The notes under the pieces were generated by a model, which worked only from the letters and a program-made list of their open reading frames with translations, was not told the DNA's origin and did not search any database. Source: Alectryocaccobium sp964389285 (GTDB lineage: Bacteria > Bacillota > Clostridia > Lachnospirales > Lachnospiraceae). From it: a stretch of DNA of 64,000 bases. Shown in pieces: positions 35,313 to 44,365 of this stretch. The DNA is taken from assembly GCA_964389285.1 (NCBI GenBank), contig CAYMCZ010000002.1, forward strand, positions 201,121-265,120, in the 5' to 3' direction. The translations under genes were made by a program, and so were the position numbers. How positions within the stretch are numbered: position 1 is the first letter of the stretch; the number at the start of each line of letters is the position of its first letter.

Positions 35313-36788
35313 ATGAAAATCCTGCCTGATTTCAATGAAATTAAAAGTATAGCGGCATCGGGAAAATATGACGTGCTGCCCGTAAGCTGTGAGATTCTGT
35401 CGGATTTTACGACTCCCATAGAAGCCATGAGGATACTGAAAAACATATCCAAACACTGCTTTTTACTGGAATCCGCAAAAGCAGATGAAACATGGGGACG
35501 TTATACCTTTCTGGGCTTTGACCCGGTTATGGAGATCACCTGTATCGGCGGCACCATGAACGGAGTTCTGGACGCCGGCAAAATGCGGTACGTAACCGGA
35601 CACCCTTCGGTATATCTGCGGGAAGTGCTTTCAAAACACAGAAGTCCCCGTTTTGAATATCTTCCTCCCTTTACCGGAGGCCTTGTGGGATATTTTTCCT
35701 ACGATTATCTCGGTTACAGCGAACCGGGCGTAAAGACAGACGCACAGGATACCGAAGGTTTCAGAGACGTGGATCTGATGCTCTTTGACAAGGTAATAGC
35801 CTTTGATAACATAAATCAAAAGATAGTCCTGATAGTAAATATGCGTCTCGACGAACCCGAAACAAATTACAACAAGGCCATTTGGGAGATGAAACAGCTT
35901 GCCGAACTGCTCCGATGTGGCGAAAAGAAACAAGAGGAGGCCGGAAAGCTGACCGGCGAAGTGACCGCTTTGTTTGATAAAGAAAAATTCTGCGATATGG
36001 TAGAAAAAGCCAAAGAACACATCCGCGAAGGAGATATTTTCCAGATTGTGCTTTCAAACCGACTCTCGGCCCCATTTGAGGGAAGCCTTCTTAATACTTA
36101 CCGCGTATTAAGAACCATAAATCCTTCGCCTTATATGTTTTATATCTCCGGAACCGACGTGGAGGTTGCAGGCGCTTCGCCGGAAACTCTCGTAAAACTC
36201 GAAAACGGAGTGCTTCATACCTTTCCTCTGGCCGGAACCAGACCACGCGGCCGGACGGCCGATGAAGACAAAGCGCTTGAAGAAGAACTGCTTTCGGATG
36301 AAAAAGAACTTGCCGAGCATAACATGCTCGTGGATCTGGGCAGAAACGACCTCGGTAAAATAAGCAGATTTGGAAGCGTGCAGGTCGAAAAGCTTCACAG
36401 CATAGAACGCTTTTCTCATGTAATGCATATCGGCTCTACCGTAATGGGCGAGATAAGGGACGACAAAGACGCCCTGGACGCCATAGAAGCCGTACTGCCC
36501 GCCGGAACGCTTTCCGGAGCCCCGAAGATACGCGCCTGCCAGCTTATCGGAGAACTCGAAGACAATAAGCGCGGAATATACGGCGGCGCTATCGGCTATA
36601 TTGATTTTTCCGGAAACATGGATACCTGCATAGCCATACGCATTGTTTACAAAAAAAACGGAAAAGTTTTTGTACGGAGCGGCGCGGGTATCGTGGCTGA
36701 CTCAATTCCCGAAAACGAATATGAAGAATGTCTGAATAAAGCAAAGGCCTCTCTGAAGGCTCTCAGACTTGCACAGGAGGTGATCTGA
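35313..36788 (+). CDS. trpE: Anthranilate synthase component I
   Basis: TrpE converts chorismate and ammonia to anthranilate. The 491-aa protein has the Trp feedback-site segment CFLLESAKADETWGRYTFLG near residue 50. The chorismate-binding half includes FQIVLSNRL, GASPETLVKL, HTFPLAGTRPRGRT, DLGRNDLGKIS and AGTLSGAPKIRACQLI. It is the first gene of the operon, starting after GGAGG, and its stop overlaps trpG (ATGA-type). Regulation is by the T-box, and probably by Trp feedback because the LLES motif is intact. Confidence 0.97.
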   Translation: MKILPDFNEIKSIAASGKYDVLPVSCEILSDFTTPIEAMRILKNISKHCFLLESAKADETWGRYTFLGFDPVMEITCIGGTMNGVLDAGKMRYVTGHPSVYLREVLSKHRSPRFEYLPPFTGGLVGYFSYDYLGYSEPGVKTDAQDTEGFRDVDLMLFDKVIAFDNINQKIVLIVNMRLDEPETNYNKAIWEMKQLAELLRCGEKKQEEAGKLTGEVTALFDKEKFCDMVEKAKEHIREGDIFQIVLSNRLSAPFEGSLLNTYRVLRTINPSPYMFYISGTDVEVAGASPETLVKLENGVLHTFPLAGTRPRGRTADEDKALEEELLSDEKELAEHNMLVDLGRNDLGKISRFGSVQVEKLHSIERFSHVMHIGSTVMGEIRDDKDALDAIEAVLPAGTLSGAPKIRACQLIGELEDNKRGIYGGAIGYIDFSGNMDTCIAIRIVYKKNGKVFVRSGAGIVADSIPENEYEECLNKAKASLKALRLAQEVI

Positions 36789-37363
36789 TGATTCTGTTGA
36801 TCGATAATTACGACAGTTTTTCCTATAATCTTTTTCAAATGATCGGCGAAACCGAACCGGATATAAAAGTCATACGCAACGACGAAATGACGCCGGAAGA
36901 AATCCTGCGTCTGAATCCGGAGCGCATTATCATTTCACCGGGTCCTGGCAGACCCGAAAATGCCGGTATTATCACGGATGTTGTCAAAACTCTCGGCAAA
37001 TCCATACCCATACTCGGCGTCTGCCTCGGTCATCAGGCTGTATGCGCCTCATTCGGAGCGCGGATCACATACGCCAAAAAACTGATGCACGGAAAACAGT
37101 CCCGGGTAAAACCGGATACCGCCTGTCCTTTATTCGAGGGCTGCCCCGAAAATGTATATGTCGCCAGATATCATTCGCTGGCGGTCGATCAGGATACCCT
37201 GCCGGATGTTTTAAAAGCGACCGCCTTTACAGCCGACGGCGAAGTGATGGCTGTCGCCCATAAAGATTTTCCGATATACGGAGTGCAGTTTCATCCCGAA
37301 TCCATTATGACTCCCGAAGGAAAAATGATGCTTGAAAATTTTATTAAGAGGATAAAACCGTGA
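36788..37363 (+). CDS. trpG: Anthranilate synthase component II (glutamine amidotransferase)
   Basis: The 191-aa class I amidotransferase has ISPGPGRPENAG, the nucleophile elbow GVCLGHQAVC and the His/Glu of GVQFHPESIMTP. It supplies ammonia to TrpE. It overlaps trpE and trpD by 1 and 4 bases. In some Firmicutes the protein also serves folate synthesis (PabA); no pab genes are seen here. Confidence 0.96.
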   Translation: MILLIDNYDSFSYNLFQMIGETEPDIKVIRNDEMTPEEILRLNPERIIISPGPGRPENAGIITDVVKTLGKSIPILGVCLGHQAVCASFGARITYAKKLMHGKQSRVKPDTACPLFEGCPENVYVARYHSLAVDQDTLPDVLKATAFTADGEVMAVAHKDFPIYGVQFHPESIMTPEGKMMLENFIKRIKP

Positions 37364-38391
37364 TAAAAGAAGCAATAATTAATATCGTAAACAAAAAAGA
37401 CCTTACGTATGAAGAAGCGTATGCCGTCATGAACGAGATCATGAGCGGCAAAACTTCACCCGTGCAAAACGCCGCTTTTTTGGCGGCGCTCTCGACAAAA
37501 AACGCCAAGGCTGAAACCGCCGATGAAATAGCGGGATGTGCCTCGGCCATGAGAGGCCATGCTTTAAAATTTAAACCAGATCATGCCGTCTTTGACATCG
37601 TCGGCACAGGCGGCGACAACTCGGGAAGCTTTAATATTTCCACCGTTTCCGCCATAGTGGCCGCATCCGGAGGAGTAAAGGTCTCAAAACACGGGAACCG
37701 CTCAGCCTCCTCCAAATGCGGTACCGCCGACTGCCTCGAAGCCCTCGGCGTAAACATAAACCAGAGCCCGCAAAAATGCGCCGAACTCTTGGACAAAGCC
37801 GGAATTTGTTTCTTTTTTGCACAACAGTATCATGAATCCATGAAACACGTCGGCCCCATCAGAAAAGAACTCGGATTTCGCACTGTTTTCAACATACTCG
37901 GCCCTCTCACCAATCCCGCTTCGCCGTCCATGCAGCTTCTCGGCGTCTATGACAGCTATCTCATAGAGCCGCTGGCAAAGGTTCTGTCGGATCTCGGCGT
38001 AAAAAGAGGAATGGTCGTCCACGGACAGGACGGACTGGATGAGATATCGTTAAGTGCCCCGACCCGCGTATGCGAAATAAAAAACGGCAGCTTCAGATCC
38101 TATATCATAACTCCTGAGGAATTCGGACTCGCCTGCTGTACAAAAGAAGATTTAAGGGGCGGTTTTCCAAAGGAAAACGCTCAGATCGCAAGAGCCGTTC
38201 TAAAAGGCGGGCGCGGACACAAAAGAAACGCCGTTTTAATGAATGCGGGCGCGGCTCTTTATATCTGTCAAAAGGCCGAAAGCATTTCAGAGGGCATAAA
38301 ACTCTCCGAAAAGCTGCTTGACTCCGGAGCAGCCGAAGAAACTCTCGAGAAATTTATCGAAATAAGCAACACAAAAGAGGTTTCAACATGA
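37360..38391 (+). CDS. trpD: Anthranilate phosphoribosyltransferase
   Basis: The 343-aa enzyme joins PRPP to anthranilate. The PRPP-binding loop GTGGDNSGSFNIST and KHGNRSASSKCGTADCLEALG are diagnostic, and GPLTNPASPSMQLLGVY is also conserved. It overlaps trpG and trpC by four bases each. Confidence 0.97.
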   Translation: MIKEAIINIVNKKDLTYEEAYAVMNEIMSGKTSPVQNAAFLAALSTKNAKAETADEIAGCASAMRGHALKFKPDHAVFDIVGTGGDNSGSFNISTVSAIVAASGGVKVSKHGNRSASSKCGTADCLEALGVNINQSPQKCAELLDKAGICFFFAQQYHESMKHVGPIRKELGFRTVFNILGPLTNPASPSMQLLGVYDSYLIEPLAKVLSDLGVKRGMVVHGQDGLDEISLSAPTRVCEIKNGSFRSYIITPEEFGLACCTKEDLRGGFPKENAQIARAVLKGGRGHKRNAVLMNAGAALYICQKAESISEGIKLSEKLLDSGAAEETLEKFIEISNTKEVST

Positions 38392-39170
38392 CTATACTTA
38401 ACACAATCGCAAAACATGCCGAAAGCAGAACAAAAGCAGCCCGGCAGGCAGTGCCTTACGAAGATATTTTAAAAAAGGCGCTTTCTCTTCCCACGGACGG
38501 CTTCGCATTTGAAAAAGCCCTGAAAAAAGATAAGTTGTCGTTTATCTGCGAATGTAAGAAAGCGTCTCCATCGAAAGGCCTGATATCCCCCGATTATCCG
38601 TATCTTGAGATCGCCTGCGAATACGAAGCGGCGGGTGCAGACTGTATATCCGTGCTCACCGAACCGAAATGGTTTATGGGCAGCGACATTCATTTAAAAG
38701 AGATAGCCGAAAATGTTTCTCTGCCCTGTCTGCGAAAAGATTTTATAGTCGATGAATACATGATCTTTGAAGCAAAAGTACTGGGTGCGTCGGCGGTTTT
38801 ACTCATCTGCTCACTGCTTGAGGAGGTTTCTCTTAAAAGATATCTCGCCATCTGCGATGAAATAGGTATTTCCGCCCTTGTGGAAACGCATGACGAGACC
38901 GAAGTGAAAAAGGCGCTTGACGCCGGAGCAAGAATCATAGGCGTCAACAACCGTGATTTAAAGGATTTCTCCGTGGATACCGAAAACAGCAGTAAACTGC
39001 GCTCTTTAGTACCGGATGAGGTGCTGTTTGTTTCCGAAAGCGGCATAAAAGAAGCGGCGGATATTACAAAACTCAAAGAAATCGGCGTCGATGCCGTACT
39101 TATAGGAGAAGCCCTTATGAAATCTCCCTATAAAAAAGCAATGCTCGATGCTTTTAAGGAGGCGTCATGA
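38388..39170 (+). CDS. trpC: Indole-3-glycerol phosphate synthase
   Basis: This 260-aa TIM-barrel enzyme closes the indole ring. FICECKKASPSKGLI carries the catalytic Lys, LPCLRKDFIVDEYMI a second Lys/Asp pair, and IGVNNRDLKDFSVD and VSESGI the phosphate-binding end. It is a stand-alone protein, not fused to TrpF; it overlaps trpF by four bases. Confidence 0.97.
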   Translation: MTILNTIAKHAESRTKAARQAVPYEDILKKALSLPTDGFAFEKALKKDKLSFICECKKASPSKGLISPDYPYLEIACEYEAAGADCISVLTEPKWFMGSDIHLKEIAENVSLPCLRKDFIVDEYMIFEAKVLGASAVLLICSLLEEVSLKRYLAICDEIGISALVETHDETEVKKALDAGARIIGVNNRDLKDFSVDTENSSKLRSLVPDEVLFVSESGIKEAADITKLKEIGVDAVLIGEALMKSPYKKAMLDAFKEAS

Positions 39171-39775
39171 CAAAAATCAAGTTCTGCGGGATGACCCGCC
39201 CGGACGATATTGCGGCTGCAAATGCCGTAAGACCGGATTTTATCGGCTTTGTTTTTGCCGAAAACAGCCGTCGGCATGTGGATTTTTCAACTGCTTCCCG
39301 ACTTAAAACCCTGCTTGATGAGGACATAGCCGCGGTTGGGGTATTTGTCGATGAGGATTTAAAAACGGTTGCGGCCTTACTGAATGACGGCATTATAGAT
39401 ATGGCGCAGCTTCACGGCTCGGAGGACGAAGAATATATCAGCCGGCTTCGCGGCCTGACAGCTAAACCGCTGATCAAGGCGTTTCGCGTCAGGAACGAAA
39501 GAGCCGTGGAATCTGCCGCAAAAAGCGGCGCCGATCACATTTTACTGGATTCGGGCGCAGGCAGCGGATTTGCATTTGACTGGAACATCATACAGGGACT
39601 CGAAAAGCCTTTCTTTCTGGCAGGAGGACTTGATCCTCACAACGTACAGGAGGCCATAACGATACTCAGGCCGTATGCCGTAGACGTAAGTTCCGGAATT
39701 GAAACCATAGGCATTAAAGACATAAAAAAAATGACGGACTTTATAGATGCCGTCAGAAAGGCGGACAGATCATGA
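39167..39775 (+). CDS. trpF: Phosphoribosylanthranilate isomerase
   Basis: The 202-aa TIM barrel begins KIKFCGMTRPDDIAAAN with the catalytic Cys; the catalytic Asp is in ILLDSGAGSGFAFDW, and VDVSSGIET binds phosphate. It performs the Amadori rearrangement between the TrpD and TrpC steps. It overlaps trpC and trpB by four bases. Confidence 0.96.
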   Translation: MTKIKFCGMTRPDDIAAANAVRPDFIGFVFAENSRRHVDFSTASRLKTLLDEDIAAVGVFVDEDLKTVAALLNDGIIDMAQLHGSEDEEYISRLRGLTAKPLIKAFRVRNERAVESAAKSGADHILLDSGAGSGFAFDWNIIQGLEKPFFLAGGLDPHNVQEAITILRPYAVDVSSGIETIGIKDIKKMTDFIDAVRKADRS

Positions 39776-40962
39776 CAAATCAAAACGGACGTTTCGGAAT
39801 TTACGGCGGCCGGTATATTCCGGAAACACTGATGAATTCGGTTATTGAGCTTGAGGCGGCGTATAATCATTTTAAAAATGATCCGGATTTTAACAAAGAA
39901 TTGTCTTACCTCTTTAATGAATATGCGGGCAGGCCGTCAAGACTTTATTTTGCCGAAAAAATGACCCGCGATCTGGGCGGGGCAAAGATTTATCTTAAAA
40001 GAGAAGACCTGAACCATACGGGCTCGCATAAAATCAACAACGTGCTCGGACAGGCCCTGCTCGCAAAAAAAATGGGAAAGACAAGACTCATAGCCGAAAC
40101 GGGCGCAGGTCAGCACGGCGTTGCGACCGCGACCGCAGCCGCGCTTATGGATATGGAATGTGTCATCTTTATGGGTGAGGAGGACACCATACGTCAGGCA
40201 CTCAACGTGTACCGCATGCGTCTTTTGGGTGCTGAGGTGATACCGGTAAAAAGCGGAACGGCAACTCTTAAAGACGCGGTATCCGAAGCCATGCGGGAGT
40301 GGACAAATCGCATAAGCGACACGCATTACTGTCTCGGTTCCGTCATGGGGCCCCATCCTTTTCCCACGATTGTACGCGACTTTCAGGCAGTTATTTCCAA
40401 AGAAACGAGACAGCAGATGCTTGAAAAAGAAGGCCGTCTCCCCGACGCGGTAATCGCCTGTGTCGGCGGAGGTTCGAATGCCATAGGCAGCTTTTATCAT
40501 TTTATCAAAGACAAAAGCGTAAGACTGATCGGCTGCGAAGCCGCCGGCAAAGGCGTCGATACCTTTGAAACCGCGGCTACCATCAGCACGGGAAGATGCG
40601 GTATTTTTCACGGGATGAAATCTTATTTCTGTCAGGACGAAGACGGGCAGATAGCTCCCGTTTATTCTATTTCGGCAGGTCTTGACTATCCGGGTGTCGG
40701 CCCGGAACACGCGTTTTTATATGACTCGGGCAGGGCCGAGTATGCAGCCGTTACCGACGAAGAAGCCGTTAATGCCTTTGAATATCTGTCGGTTACGGAA
40801 GGCATTATCCCCGCTATAGAGTCGGCGCATGCCCTCTCTTATGCCATGCGCCTTGCTCCCGAAATGGACAAAGATCGTATCATAGCGGTCACGCTATCCG
40901 GCAGGGGCGATAAGGACTGCGCGGCCATAGCAAGATACAAAGGAGAAAATATTTATGAGTAA
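39772..40962 (+). CDS. trpB: Tryptophan synthase beta chain
   Basis: The 396-aa PLP enzyme condenses indole and serine. It has FGIYGGRYIPETLM, the PLP lysine in NHTGSHKINNVLGQ, AETGAGQHGVATATAAALM and the phosphate loop CVGGGSNAIGSF. It is of the TrpB1 type that partners TrpA. The stop overlaps the trpA start by 8 bp. Confidence 0.97.
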   Translation: MTNQNGRFGIYGGRYIPETLMNSVIELEAAYNHFKNDPDFNKELSYLFNEYAGRPSRLYFAEKMTRDLGGAKIYLKREDLNHTGSHKINNVLGQALLAKKMGKTRLIAETGAGQHGVATATAAALMDMECVIFMGEEDTIRQALNVYRMRLLGAEVIPVKSGTATLKDAVSEAMREWTNRISDTHYCLGSVMGPHPFPTIVRDFQAVISKETRQQMLEKEGRLPDAVIACVGGGSNAIGSFYHFIKDKSVRLIGCEAAGKGVDTFETAATISTGRCGIFHGMKSYFCQDEDGQIAPVYSISAGLDYPGVGPEHAFLYDSGRAEYAAVTDEEAVNAFEYLSVTEGIIPAIESAHALSYAMRLAPEMDKDRIIAVTLSGRGDKDCAAIARYKGENIYE

Positions 40963-41725
40963 TATAAAAAAAGCCTTTGAAAATAAAAAAGCCTTTATCG
41001 CATTTATAACATGCGGCGATCCGGACTTGGAAACCACGTACCGCGCCGTCCGTGCAGCGGTCGAAAACGGCGCTGATCTGATTGAACTCGGAATCCCTTT
41101 TTCGGACCCGACCGCGGAAGGGCCGGTAATCCAGACGGCAAATTATCGGGCGCTGAAAGGCGGTGTCAGAACCGATCAGATATTTGATCTTGTACGCGAT
41201 CTTCGTTCCGATATCACGGTTCCGATGGTTTTCATGACATATTCAAACGCGGTATTTTCATACGGAACCGAAAAGTTTATAAAAACATGCAGCGAAATCA
41301 AAATCGACGGCCTCATACTGCCTGATCTTCCCTTTGAAGAAAAAGACGAATTTCTCCCCGTCTGCCGCAGATACGGCGTTGATCTTATTTCCCTGATTGC
41401 GCCAACCTCCGAAAACCGTATTGCCATGATCGCAAAAGAGGCCGAAGGTTTTATTTATATAGTTTCAAGTCTGGGCGTGACCGGAGTGCGAAGCGAAATC
41501 ACCACGGATCTTGCTTCAATCGTGACCCTTATCAGGGAAAACACCGATATCCCCTGCGCAATAGGCTTCGGCATATCCACTCCCGAACAGGCACAGAAAA
41601 TGGCGTCGCTTTCAGACGGCGCCATAGTGGGCTCCGCAATAGTAAAACTGCTTGAAAAACACGGCCGAAATGCTCCAAAACACATCGGTGACTATGTAAA
41701 ACAAATGAAGTCGGCGCTTCTTTGA
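40955..41725 (+). CDS. trpA: Tryptophan synthase alpha chain
   Basis: The 256-aa TIM barrel cleaves indole glycerol phosphate. The catalytic Glu is in ADLIELGIPFSDPTAEGPVI, with the Asp and loop 2 in LILPDLPFEEKDEF, and YIVSSLGVTGVRSE and AIGFGISTPEQA bind phosphate. It is the last gene of the operon. No clear T-tailed terminator follows; the DNA passes straight into repeat family 2 copy 2. Confidence 0.97.
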   Translation: MSNIKKAFENKKAFIAFITCGDPDLETTYRAVRAAVENGADLIELGIPFSDPTAEGPVIQTANYRALKGGVRTDQIFDLVRDLRSDITVPMVFMTYSNAVFSYGTEKFIKTCSEIKIDGLILPDLPFEEKDEFLPVCRRYGVDLISLIAPTSENRIAMIAKEAEGFIYIVSSLGVTGVRSEITTDLASIVTLIRENTDIPCAIGFGISTPEQAQKMASLSDGAIVGSAIVKLLEKHGRNAPKHIGDYVKQMKSALL

Positions 41726-41732
41726 TAGCGCT

Positions 41733-42135
41733 TTATATACGGCGGCGCGGTCGTTATGTCTTTCGCAAAACACACCCCCTCGCAGCAGCCGCCTCGCTTG
41801 AAGCTCCTGACGCTCATTCTCAGAGCCGCCTGATACTGCCCTGAAAAAACATTTAATGGCCGGCAGCCACGAATTTCAAACTCCATCTCAAGGATCAGTG
41901 CTTTTTTGACGTATATAAAAAAAAGAAAACACCCACATGTGAACGATAGTCGCGGCGAGCGAGCTTCGCTTTTGTTTCTGCTCGCGCCGTATGCGCCGCA
42001 TTTCTTAACGCTCAGGAAATGATATATCCTCAAGAAATCAGGCGCGACGCAGATGAAACATAAGTGAAGCAAAGAGAGCGCGACGTGTTCCATGCGGTTT
42101 TCTTTTTATATATGCAAAATAATAATGAACAACAG
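41733..42135. repeat. Palindromic repeat family 2, copy 2 (right of trp operon)
   Basis: 41733-41829 matches 34523-34615 almost base for base (GGCGGCGCGGTCGTTATG, GCCTCGCTTGAAGCTCCTG, CATTCTCAGAGCCGCC). 41830-41935 matches 34796-34905. The stretch AAAAAAAAGAAAACAC here is complementary to GTGTTCCATGCGGTTTTC at 42085, so the segment closes as a long hairpin. Compared with copy 1, the inner palindrome of about 180 bp is missing and about 130 bp of new sequence lies between the A-rich and T-rich arms. Noncoding. The remaining bases up to 42314 carry the promoter of the next gene. Confidence 0.8.
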
Positions 42136-42140
42136 TTCCA

Positions 42141-42169
42141 TTGTCTGTTTTGCTTTTAAATGTTATAAT
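42141..42169 (+). promoter_or_regulatory. Promoter candidate for the Rpn-family gene
   Basis: TTGTCT (42141-42146) and a perfect TATAAT (42164-42169) have 17-base spacing. The leader of about 140 bases has a curious run of short related words (TGACCTGAATCAGAC, then TCTGACCTAAACAGACCC). Confidence 0.55.
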
Positions 42170-42314
42170 AATCACGAAAACAAAATCACCCCGGATTGCT
42201 TTGAATTGACCTGAATCAGACTAATCTGACCTAAACAGACCCAATCCGGCCTTGAATCTCTTTTTTCCCGTATGCTATCGTGATATCAGAAAATCACGGA
42301 AAAGGAAGATATTT

Positions 42315-43235
42315 ATGGCTGAGAAAGATCTGACGGAAAAAACGCTCGAAGCGTTCAATGACGTTTTCGCCGATATAGTAAATGCTTTGATGTTCAAAGG
42401 AAATCCGGTCGTGGCGGAAGAAGCTCTGACTGACGCCCAGCCGTTTTCGGTATTTAAGGCGGACGGCAGGCTGCGCGGGCAGGAAAGAGACGTATCCAAA
42501 TATTGGCATAAAAGCGACGGACAGAAGCTGAATATCCGCATAGCTTTTTTAGGGATAGAAAACCAAAGTGTTTATGACAAAGATATGCCGCTTCGGGTGA
42601 TAAGCTATGACGGCGCTTCATATAAAGCCCAGCTTTCAAGAAAAGAACGCTATCCGGTGATTACGCTGGTGCTGCACTTCGGAGATGAGCGCTGGGGAAA
42701 GAACAGGACACTCTATGACGTTATAGAAGTGCCCGAAAACATGAAAGAATACGTAAGCGATTATCGGATCAACGTATTTGAAATAGCATGGCTGAGCGAA
42801 GAACAGATCAATCGTTTCAAAAGCGATTTTAAAATCGTGGCGGATTATTTTACAAACAGAAGAAAAAACACGGATTACAGGCCTGAAAATCCGGAAAAGA
42901 TTAAGCATGTGGACGAACTGCTGAAACTGATGTCGGCCATGACAAACGACGGCAGATTTGTCGAAGCTCTTGAATGGGAAGGAGGAAAACCCGAAACCAT
43001 GTGTGAATTATTGGACAGAGTAGAAGCCAGAGGCATAGCAACAGGATTTGCTAAAGGTGAAGAAACGGGATTTGCTAAAGGTGAAGCTATGGGTATAGCA
43101 ACGGGATGCGAAATCGTTGCTAAACTGCTTAGGATTCTGCTGCAGGAAAACCGTATCGAAGACATTCAAAGAATCGCATCCGATAACGAGTATTTAGAGA
43201 AACTCTGTAAAGATTATAATCTTATTTCCCATTAA
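42315..43235 (+). CDS. Rpn-family recombination-promoting nuclease / putative transposase
   Basis: The 306-aa protein starts MAEKDLTEKTLEAFNDVFAD after GGAAG. It has the PD-(D/E)XK-type core (DGRLRGQERDVSKYW, then IRIAFLGIENQS and VITLVLHFGDERW). Near the C-terminus are short repeats GFAKGEETGFAKGEAMG and a helical tail. This is the layout of Rpn (PDDEXK transposase-like) proteins, common in gut Clostridia; E. coli relatives promote RecA-independent recombination. It is flanked on both sides by family 2 repeats, which suggests a mobile or formerly mobile unit. Confidence 0.85.
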   Translation: MAEKDLTEKTLEAFNDVFADIVNALMFKGNPVVAEEALTDAQPFSVFKADGRLRGQERDVSKYWHKSDGQKLNIRIAFLGIENQSVYDKDMPLRVISYDGASYKAQLSRKERYPVITLVLHFGDERWGKNRTLYDVIEVPENMKEYVSDYRINVFEIAWLSEEQINRFKSDFKIVADYFTNRRKNTDYRPENPEKIKHVDELLKLMSAMTNDGRFVEALEWEGGKPETMCELLDRVEARGIATGFAKGEETGFAKGEAMGIATGCEIVAKLLRILLQENRIEDIQRIASDNEYLEKLCKDYNLISH

Positions 43236-43248
43236 ATTCTGAAACAAA

Positions 43249-43384
43249 GATCAATGCTTATTTTCTGAAGCATATGAGAAAAGAAAACACGCAATGGAAC
43301 GATAGTCGCGGCAGGCTGGCGCGACGTGTTTCATGCGTTTTTTTTATTATATACAAAATAAAAGCACTGATCCTGCATTAATAA
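43249..43384. repeat. Palindromic repeat family 2, copy 3 (short, after the Rpn gene)
   Basis: AGATCAATGCTTATTTTC and AAAGCACTGATCCTGC form outer inverted arms. Inside, GAAAACACGCAATGGAAC followed by GATAGTCGCGGC pairs with GCGCGACGTGTTTCATGCG and a run of eight T. The same modules occur in copy 2. The A-rich and T-rich flanks make it look like a bidirectional terminator for the Rpn gene. Confidence 0.75.
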
Positions 43385-43432
43385 TCAAGCCTGTCGCCCG
43401 TTATATTGTTGAATAATACGATACTTTTTTTA

Positions 43433-43461
43433 TTGATATGTACTGCATCTCGTGTTATACT
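43433..43461 (+). promoter_or_regulatory. Promoter candidate for the S24 repressor cassette
   Basis: TTGATA (43433-43438) and TATACT (43456-43461) are separated by 17 bases. The short leader has TACT-GGTGTT-AGTA, an imperfect palindrome overlapping the -10 end, which could be an autoregulatory site. Confidence 0.55.
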
Positions 43462-43493
43462 GGTGTTAGTAAAAGAATACGGGAGGACAAGCC

Positions 43494-44342
43494 ATGGCTG
43501 CTGTTCAGAAAAAAACAAAGACAAAATCAAAGGCGCAAGGCAGATCAGAAAGCTCCAAAGGCGTACGTTTCGGAGCGGTTATAAGAGAAGCCCGGAAGCG
43601 ACAGCATCTGACCCAGAGCGGGCTTTCAGAGCTGCTCGGTGTCTCGCGTTTTACGGTGCGCAACTGGGAATCTGATATAAATAAACCCGATCATGAGATG
43701 ATCCCGAAGCTTTGCTCCGCGCTCGAGCTTCCCGTACAGGAGCTTTTCGGCATCAAATCCGGCTACAGCTCACAGGAACGTCTTCTTATAAATAATTTCA
43801 GGAAACTAAAGTCCGTCAGCCGTCATATGGCAGTCCGGATAATCTCGTCCATGCTGGATGAAGAAATCAAAGAAAAAGAATCCGTTCTTAAAAGCACAAA
43901 CCGCCTGATAGAATTGCTGCCGGGCGCAGTCGCTGCCGGCGAGGGCTTCGAGTTTCAAAACCTGCCTTCCCGTCCGTTTTTTATACGTACAAACGACAAA
44001 AACGCAAGGGCCGACGCTGTCGTAAAAGTTTCCGGCAAAAGCATGGAGCCGGTATATCACGACGGAGACTATCTTTGTTTGGAATATACCGCTCATGCAA
44101 GGTGCGGAGAAGACGTCGTGGCCGGCTGGCGCGAAGGCGCAATCGTAAAAAGAGTTGCTTCCGACGGTACGCTTTACTCCCTGAATCCCGATTATCCTTT
44201 CAAATATGACGACGGCGACGAAGGCGTCAGACTTATAGGACGGGTTCTATGCGCCGTCACTTCCGCCGATATACCATCAAAAGAGGATGAAGATCTGCTT
44301 TGCGAACTTTTTAAAGACGAGCTTCAAATCTTCGGTGACTAA
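43494..44342 (+). CDS. XRE-type HTH repressor with S24 (LexA-like) peptidase domain
   Basis: The 282-aa protein has a basic N-terminus and a Cro/CI-type HTH at about residues 28-85 (IREARKRQHLTQSGLSELLG, then SRFTVRNWESDI). A linker follows, then a C-terminal S24 domain. The catalytic Ser is in VKVSGKSMEPVYHDGDY and the Lys in GAIVKRVASDG. S24 regulators self-cleave when RecA filaments form, derepressing DNA-damage genes. It directly precedes a Y-family polymerase and an SRAP gene on the same strand, which fits such a role. GGGAGGA lies just upstream of the ATG. Confidence 0.9.
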   Translation: MAAVQKKTKTKSKAQGRSESSKGVRFGAVIREARKRQHLTQSGLSELLGVSRFTVRNWESDINKPDHEMIPKLCSALELPVQELFGIKSGYSSQERLLINNFRKLKSVSRHMAVRIISSMLDEEIKEKESVLKSTNRLIELLPGAVAAGEGFEFQNLPSRPFFIRTNDKNARADAVVKVSGKSMEPVYHDGDYLCLEYTAHARCGEDVVAGWREGAIVKRVASDGTLYSLNPDYPFKYDDGDEGVRLIGRVLCAVTSADIPSKEDEDLLCELFKDELQIFGD

Positions 44343-44365
44343 GCTTTACGGAGTGTCACACCGCT

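Noticed and set aside
39937..40710. Minus-strand frame of 257 codons within trpB
   Set aside because: A shadow of trpB, which has all catalytic motifs and tight operon overlaps.
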